From Fictibacillus nanhaiensis (GTDB lineage Bacteria; Bacillota; Bacilli; Bacillales; Fictibacillaceae): a DNA stretch of 64,000 nt. The notes under the pieces were generated by a model that saw only the letters and a program-made list of their open reading frames with translations, made no database searches and had not been told where the DNA came from. The DNA lies in the NCBI RefSeq assembly GCF_023715445.1, contig NZ_JAMBOD010000004.1:186001-250000 (forward strand). The letters run 5' to 3'. Below are positions 59,404-64,000 of the stretch, piece after piece (position 1 is the stretch's first letter; each line of letters begins with the position of its first letter). Both the position numbers and the translations under genes were made by a program.

Positions 59404-59438
59404 GGCCTGTCCCAAAGAATTTTCTTTTTGAAACAGGC
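59404..59438. terminator. Terminator between convergent VTT and BCCT genes
   Basis: GCCTGT...ACAGGC with an inner AAAGAA-TTCTTT stem. Weak T-runs on both sides. Confidence 0.6.
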
Positions 59439-59451
59439 ATTAAAATTATTT

Positions 59452-60948
59452 CTAAACCTTTCTCTTCTTTTCTTTTATCTCTTCTCTAAACGACTTCAAC
59501 AACGATACCGTCATGAGCAGAAGAACGAAGGATAGCGGAAACGCGCTGACAATAATAGCCGTCTGCATGGCATTCAATCCACCAGAAAGCATCAATACGA
59601 TCGCTGACGCGGAAAGGACAAGTCCCCAGATGATTTTTACAGAGTTTGGCGGGTTTAAACTTCCGTTCGTCGTTTGCATACCCAATACGAATGTTGCCGA
59701 GTCTGCTGAAGTAATAAAGAAAGTAGAGATCAGGAACAACGTCAGAACGATCAGGACCATCGCGAACGGCATTTGTTGATACACAAAGAACAGCGCTGTT
59801 TCTAACGATTGCTCAGATACTTTCAAGTTCTCGAATATTTCCATATAGATCCCTGTTCCGCCGAACACCGCAAACCAAATTACACACACGAGTGTCGGAA
59901 TGACTAAGACGGCGATGACGAACTCCCTTACCGTCCTTCCTTTGGAGACACGAGCGATGAAGGTTCCAACAAAAGGCGCCCATGCGATCCACCATGCCCA
60001 ATAAAAGATCGTCCAGTCCTGCACCCAAGTCGCATTTTCTTTATTAAAAGGAGCGAGACGCAGCCCTAAGCTCGGCAAATACTGAATATAGCTGCCAAAC
60101 GTCGAAACCATCAAATCCAGCAAGAATACAGTCGGACCCAGAACCAAGAACAGAAAGAACACAACGAGAGCTAAAATCAGGTTCGCGTTGCTCAAATATT
60201 TAATTCCCTTACGGATTCCGGTTCCAGCTGAAATGAGATATAGAAGCGTCACAATGCCAATGATGACAAGCTGTATGGTGAAATTATTCGGTATCCCAAA
60301 CACATAGCTCATTCCAGCATTGATCTGTGCAGCCCCGAGACCAAGGGAGGCAGCCACTCCAAAAATGGTTGCAAACACCGCGACAATATCGATAACAGTA
60401 CCGATCGGACCTTTTACTTTTTCACCGATCAATGGATAGAGCGTGACACTCATCAATCCCGGCAGACCTTTTCTAAACTTGTAGTACGCCAATATCAATG
60501 CGATTGTCGCGTAGATCGCCCAAGCATGAAAACCCCAATGCAAATATGTATAACGCAGCGCTGTTTTCGCAGCCTGAACAGTGCCTCCTTCCCCGACTGG
60601 CGGCGTAGTAAAATGGGAGATAGGTTCTGATACTCCAAAGAATAGCAATCCGATTCCCATCCCGGCACTGAATAACATGGCAAACCACGTCGGACGGCTG
60701 AACTCCGGCTTATCCTCATCTTTCCCAAGCTTAATATTGCCGTACCGGCTAAAGACCAAAAAGAGAGCGAAAATCAGAAAGAACGTCGCAACCAATTGGT
60801 AATACCAGCCAAAATTATTTAAGAAAAATCCCTTCCAGACCGTCATAACACGCTCTGAGTATTTCGGGGAAATCACGCCCCACAACACAAAGATCAGTGA
60901 AATGACGAGGGAGAACCAAAACACCTTTGTTACCTGCTTCACATTCAA
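59452..60948 (-). CDS. opuD: BCCT-family betaine/choline transporter
   Basis: 498 residues, 12 helices. FSAGMGIGLLFFGVSEP and WTIFYWAWWIAWAPFVGTFIARVSKGRTVREF are the two BCCT signature segments; the Trp cluster is the betaine box. B. subtilis OpuD is the closest named member, importing glycine betaine for osmoprotection, but choline or carnitine remain possible. TTG start with GAGGAAA upstream. Single gene, own promoter region. Confidence 0.9.
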   Translation of the reverse strand: MNVKQVTKVFWFSLVISLIFVLWGVISPKYSERVMTVWKGFFLNNFGWYYQLVATFFLIFALFLVFSRYGNIKLGKDEDKPEFSRPTWFAMLFSAGMGIGLLFFGVSEPISHFTTPPVGEGGTVQAAKTALRYTYLHWGFHAWAIYATIALILAYYKFRKGLPGLMSVTLYPLIGEKVKGPIGTVIDIVAVFATIFGVAASLGLGAAQINAGMSYVFGIPNNFTIQLVIIGIVTLLYLISAGTGIRKGIKYLSNANLILALVVFFLFLVLGPTVFLLDLMVSTFGSYIQYLPSLGLRLAPFNKENATWVQDWTIFYWAWWIAWAPFVGTFIARVSKGRTVREFVIAVLVIPTLVCVIWFAVFGGTGIYMEIFENLKVSEQSLETALFFVYQQMPFAMVLIVLTLFLISTFFITSADSATFVLGMQTTNGSLNPPNSVKIIWGLVLSASAIVLMLSGGLNAMQTAIIVSAFPLSFVLLLMTVSLLKSFREEIKEKKRKV

Positions 60949-61068
60949 TCACACTTTCCTCTAATATTTACCTCTTACTCATTATGTACAAAAGTAAAGA
61001 GAAACATAAAAAGACAGATTAACATACTTCGGGTTAACATGGGGACTAAGTTAGTGGATACAACAAAT

Positions 61069-61101
61069 AAAGCTGACTCATACATTGATCTAAGTCAGCT
61101 T
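61069..61101 (-). terminator. Terminator of the nucleotidyltransferase gene
   Basis: AAGCTGACTTAG...GAGTCAGCTT hairpin, overlapping the stop codon and followed on the minus strand by TATTTG. Confidence 0.7.
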
Positions 61102-61940
61102 GTTCCTTTGATTGTGCTATTACATGCTTCTATAATAAATTTCAGATAAGCCAGAGCATCTCTTCTTCTTTTGAAAACTGACTTATAATAAGAAGTTTTA
61201 TCTCCCTTTCTGATCCTTAAGGCTTCTTGAAGTATTTGATGATACTGGTGAGGAACAGTCCGCAAAGCATATTCCCCTGCCCCAACTTTTGAAATGATAT
61301 CTTCTTCTTTAATCGAATAATAGAGACGGGTGACGCCAAGAACTCCCCACTCAATTAAACTGCCGCTCACAAAGAGTCCTGGATATTGAAGAGATGTGAT
61401 CGTTTCACACCTTTTTGTCCAATTCGCCCAATAGGAATTGATGTTTTCTACCAGATTCGTTTTTAGCTCGTTCCAATCAACCGGTATGTTATAGGTTTCA
61501 ATCGGTAGTCCTTTTAGGACAATCCCATACGATTTAAGCTGAAAAGCATCAATCCAGTTTCGATGAAAAGCTCGAAACAACTGCAGTTTTCCCTCGTTAA
61601 AATAGGGACATGATTGAAGGCCTGCGTTTCGTCCGTCCAGATCCTCCCTTCTGATATACATGCCATCGAGACTTGGCTTCGGATATTTTTTCTTCATTTC
61701 TTTATGAACTTGCTTCAAGACTTCAACATCAGCATCTGTCAGCTTTCGGTTTACGACCGCATAGAAATCGATGTCACTCATTCCTTCTTGATAGGCACCT
61801 AATGAAACAGAACCAAACAAGTAGAACGATTCCAATAAGTCTGGCAGTCTTTCCTCTATCAATTTAAGATAAACATCCACTACTTCATCCACTTTTTCGG
61901 GTATACGATTTGTTTCAATGGTTGAGACTGATTCTGTCAT
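61095..61940 (-). CDS. Nucleotidyltransferase, aminoglycoside adenylyltransferase-like
   Basis: 281 residues. LFGSVSLGAYQEGMSDIDFYAVV is the polymerase-beta fold motif GS-x9-12-SDID, whose Asp residues bind metal and NTP. The C-terminal half (LIEWGVLGVTRLYYSIKEED then QEALRIRKGDKTSYYKSVFKRRRDALAYLKFIIEAC) matches the aminoglycoside adenylyltransferase C-domain (DUF4111). Streptomycin or spectinomycin modification is possible but not proven. GAGGTTAT lies before the ATG. Confidence 0.85.
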   Translation of the reverse strand: MTESVSTIETNRIPEKVDEVVDVYLKLIEERLPDLLESFYLFGSVSLGAYQEGMSDIDFYAVVNRKLTDADVEVLKQVHKEMKKKYPKPSLDGMYIRREDLDGRNAGLQSCPYFNEGKLQLFRAFHRNWIDAFQLKSYGIVLKGLPIETYNIPVDWNELKTNLVENINSYWANWTKRCETITSLQYPGLFVSGSLIEWGVLGVTRLYYSIKEEDIISKVGAGEYALRTVPHQYHQILQEALRIRKGDKTSYYKSVFKRRRDALAYLKFIIEACNSTIKGTS

Positions 61941-62088
61941 GACCTATAACCTCATTTCGTTTACCATGTTCTCCATGTCATTTTAGCATATTTATCCAAT
62001 TAGTGATTGCTGATTGACATACAACCAAAAGGTGTTATATCCTAAACATGAAACCAAATGGTTATATATTATCTGAGGAGATGAACAA

Positions 62089-62508
62089 ATGGCAACATTA
62101 CAAGATATCAAACAAACCGTTGTTTTTAACGCACCAATTCAAAAGGTATGGGATTCTGTTTCCACAGCAGAAGGGATGTCATCCTGGTTCATGCCGAACG
62201 ACTTTAAGGCGGTTGAAGGACACGAGTTTCACATCCAGTCCCCTTTTGGACCGTCACCGTGCAAAGTGCTCGTGATCGATGAACCTCATAAGCTTTCTTT
62301 TGCATGGGATACGGATGGCTGGGTCATTACCTTTTTATTAAAAGAACAAGGTGATCAGACTGAATTCACACTTATTCATGGCGGATGGAAAGACGCAGAT
62401 GCGGTTGTTGGAAAAGCAGGAGAAAAGAGTTCCATTATCCGCGATCGCATGAACGGTGGCTGGGTTGGTATTGTTCATGAGAGATTGAAAAAGGTAGTTG
62501 AGGGCTAA
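62089..62508 (+). CDS. SRPBCC/AHSA1-domain protein
   Basis: 139 residues. [44 protein letters not shown], then [46 protein letters not shown] are the AHSA1 pattern. GAGGAGATG lies before the ATG. An ArsR regulator starts directly after its stop. Compared with the 30-31 kb operon, the gene order is reversed (AHSA1 first). The ligand is unknown. Confidence 0.9.
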   Translation: MATLQDIKQTVVFNAPIQKVWDSVSTAEGMSSWFMPNDFKAVEGHEFHIQSPFGPSPCKVLVIDEPHKLSFAWDTDGWVITFLLKEQGDQTEFTLIHGGWKDADAVVGKAGEKSSIIRDRMNGGWVGIVHERLKKVVEG

Positions 62509-62847
62509 GTGGCAGCATCTGCTGAAAAACATGATGTCTTTAAAGCAATAGCGGACCCGACACGGCGTGAGGTTCTCCGGCTGCTCGCAGAAAGTGAACG
62601 GCCGATCTCGGAGATCACCTCCCATTTTTCGATGAGCCGGACTGCAGTTACAAAGCATCTGCAGATCTTAACAGAAGCAGAGCTGATCTCTGGCCGCAAG
62701 GAAGGCCGCGAAAAGATCTACCAGCTTCATCCTGAACCTCTGACAGAAGTGAAGCAATGGCTCTCATATTACGAAAAGTTCTGGGAGAACAAGCTCTCCA
62801 TGTTGAGGTATATGGTTGAGAATAATGAAGATGGCGGAAAAATTTAA
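62509..62847 (+). CDS. ArsR-family helix-turn-helix regulator
   Basis: 112 residues, GTG start right after the AHSA1 stop codon, with GAGGG inside that gene's end. DVFKAIADPTRREVLRLLAESERPISEITSHFSMSRTAVTKHLQILTEAELISGRKEGREKIYQLHPEPLTEVKQWL is the winged HTH of the AHSA1-associated ArsR group (SdpR-like). No metal-binding Cys. It likely regulates its own operon. Terminator follows. Confidence 0.92.
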   Translation: MAASAEKHDVFKAIADPTRREVLRLLAESERPISEITSHFSMSRTAVTKHLQILTEAELISGRKEGREKIYQLHPEPLTEVKQWLSYYEKFWENKLSMLRYMVENNEDGGKI

Positions 62848-62865
62848 TATGCTCCCATATCTAAG

Positions 62866-62905
62866 AAAGCTGATTATCCTAAAGCAGGACAATCAGCTTT
62901 TATTT
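62866..62905. terminator. Bidirectional terminator
   Basis: AAAGCTGATT-ATCCTAAAGCAGGAC-AATCAGCTTT hairpin followed by TATTTTA, between convergent genes. Confidence 0.85.
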
Positions 62906-62916
62906 TAGTTTCCCAA

Positions 62917-63921
62917 TCATACACTTCTGTTTCTTAATGCTTCTCTATCAATATTTTGCGGTGGCTGCTCCAACCATCTTTTTTTAATCATCAATTTCGT
63001 ACCATCATGCCCATACTCAAGGATTTCAGCAACCAGCCTCGTATAATGTCCTCCTAAATCGTTTCGGAGGCTCGTACCGACGGATGTTCCATAGCCAGCA
63101 ACGCTAATGGCGGTTAAACTGTTAATCTGAAACATCATTAACTTATCTGAAAAAGGAGGTTCGATCGATTGTGAGATTGCAGAATCCCATGAGCTTGGCA
63201 AAGGCACTCCATCCTTAATCAGAATATCTCTGAACACCGTTTCATGCTTTGCAGCGATCTCTGTCCCTCTCTCCATATATTTTCTGACTTCAGACGACTT
63301 AGCCGTTTGTGAAAAACCACTTATGAAGGTTCTTCCGATAGAATTTGTTTCCGTATTTTTAGAAATATGGGCGAGTTCAATGACCGTTAAAGGGCGATGT
63401 CTGCCAATTAATCCCGATAAAAAGGATTCATCCTGAAGATATTCCGCCTTTTCCATGGGTGTAATTGTTGGGGAGCGAACAAAAGCACCCTTTTTTAGAA
63501 GCAGATCACAAGCATCATTGTATAGTTTCATAAATCTCGCGGAAATTTCCGAAAAGAGTTTTCTAACATCGTCCCTTGCCAATACTTCCAGTAAGGCAGC
63601 TGCTGCTGCAGTTCCGGCAGCCGCCATGTATTTGATATACCGGAGTGCAAACAGATCTGAATACAATCGGGCTGCTTTTATGTTCACGTCCTCTTGTGTG
63701 AACCCGATCGGAACGGCATGATTTTCTTTTTCAAAGATTCCCTTCACTTCGTTCACAACAAATTGACAGTTCGTTAAAGCAGATTGGATGATTTCTTTAC
63801 TATCGACATCTTCGTTTACCGCATCAAAATGTTGAACGATACAATGAGCCATGGAATTCTGCATATATGCACTCCATAATGCAGCTACTTCAGATGATAC
63901 AAGCTTTGGGTTATGTTCCAT
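62917..63921 (-). CDS. DUF3231 ferritin-like protein
   Basis: 334 residues, two similar halves of about 160 (first MQNSMAHCIVQHFDAVNEDVDSKEIIQSALTNCQFVVNEVKGIFEKENHAVPIGFTQEDVN; second KYMERGTEIAAKHETVFRDILIKDGVPLPSSWDSAISQS). The NHAVPIGF-QEDVN pattern is typical of DUF3231, a ferritin-like Bacillus family of unknown function. AAGGAG lies before the ATG. Possible spore or stress role; inference. Confidence 0.85.
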   Translation of the reverse strand: MEHNPKLVSSEVAALWSAYMQNSMAHCIVQHFDAVNEDVDSKEIIQSALTNCQFVVNEVKGIFEKENHAVPIGFTQEDVNIKAARLYSDLFALRYIKYMAAAGTAAAAALLEVLARDDVRKLFSEISARFMKLYNDACDLLLKKGAFVRSPTITPMEKAEYLQDESFLSGLIGRHRPLTVIELAHISKNTETNSIGRTFISGFSQTAKSSEVRKYMERGTEIAAKHETVFRDILIKDGVPLPSSWDSAISQSIEPPFSDKLMMFQINSLTAISVAGYGTSVGTSLRNDLGGHYTRLVAEILEYGHDGTKLMIKKRWLEQPPQNIDREALRNRSV

Positions 63922-64000
63922 TTAGACAATAGTCTCCTTATATTTTTTCTTAGTATGTACATAAATCTTAGATAAAATGAATGATTACATAATTCATACA

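Noticed and set aside
1-64000. CRISPR arrays, prophage or insertion sequences
   Set aside because: I looked for regularly spaced identical 25-40 base repeats, transposase motifs, integrases and inverted-repeat ends. The only periodic arrays are the short 20-21 base ones, whose units are too short and spacers too small for CRISPR.

Overview
The window is low-GC DNA from a spore-forming, aerobic Firmicute of the Bacillaceae (a Bacillus or Fictibacillus-like soil organism). The support is the gene families present: a ComK-family competence regulator, a bacterial nitric oxide synthase oxygenase, a CotQ/YvdP-like FAD spore-coat oxidoreductase, S-box (SAM-I) riboswitches, a DUF3231 protein, ECF sigma factors, strong AGGAGG ribosome sites with many TTG/GTG starts, and compact hairpin plus T-run terminators. 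There is no rRNA, tRNA, CRISPR, insertion sequence or prophage. The genus is an inference.

Layout. 0-9 kb, mostly minus strand: two coupled membrane proteins, galE, small hypotheticals, a frameshifted Nudix gene, acetyltransferases, and a HIT / PP2C / NTF2-like / GNAT operon. 9-15 kb: CotQ-like oxidoreductase, PPOX flavoprotein, zinc ribbon, DUF1232, and a frameshifted AAA ATPase. 15-17.6 kb: an MsbA-type ABC exporter with a leader ORF and a stem near its start, flanked by two related arrays of short repeats spaced about two DNA turns apart. 17.6-24 kb: pheA, an ECF sigma/DUF4871 pair, a divergent EamA/LysR pair, SRPBCC, pentapeptide and metallo-beta-lactamase proteins. 24-33.8 kb: LysM-amidase, MarR-GNAT fusion, CHRD protein, secreted subtilase, an ArsR/AHSA1 operon, DUF2935, a streptomycin-kinase-like gene coupled to a P-loop kinase. 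33.8-47.5 kb: sigma factor with NTF2 tail, decayed hydrolase and HsdR-N genes, heme O synthase behind phased TGTGA boxes, SET, AraC and SGNH proteins, a new Cys/Arg-rich small gene behind a SigK-like promoter, Nudix and GNAT genes, nitric oxide synthase, glutamate symporter. 47.5-64 kb: small genes, orphan metQ behind two S-boxes, the S-box-controlled thiolase operon, comK with a coupled leader ORF, AbrB-like, VTT, BCCT, nucleotidyltransferase, a second AHSA1/ArsR pair and DUF3231.

The most interesting system is at 49-56.6 kb. Three SAM-I riboswitches sit within about 700 bases. Two face left toward a methionine-binding lipoprotein. The third faces right and controls thiolase, acyl-CoA synthetase, a 33-residue membrane peptide, a sodium/solute symporter and an acyl-CoA-dehydrogenase-fold protein that lacks the usual catalytic Glu and resembles sulfur-acquisition flavin monooxygenases. 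I infer uptake, CoA activation and degradation of a sulfur-containing carboxylate when SAM is low.

At least eight loci carry one- or two-base frame breaks, several at homopolymers. They may be real decay or sequencing indels, so protein absence in those families should not be trusted until the bases are confirmed.
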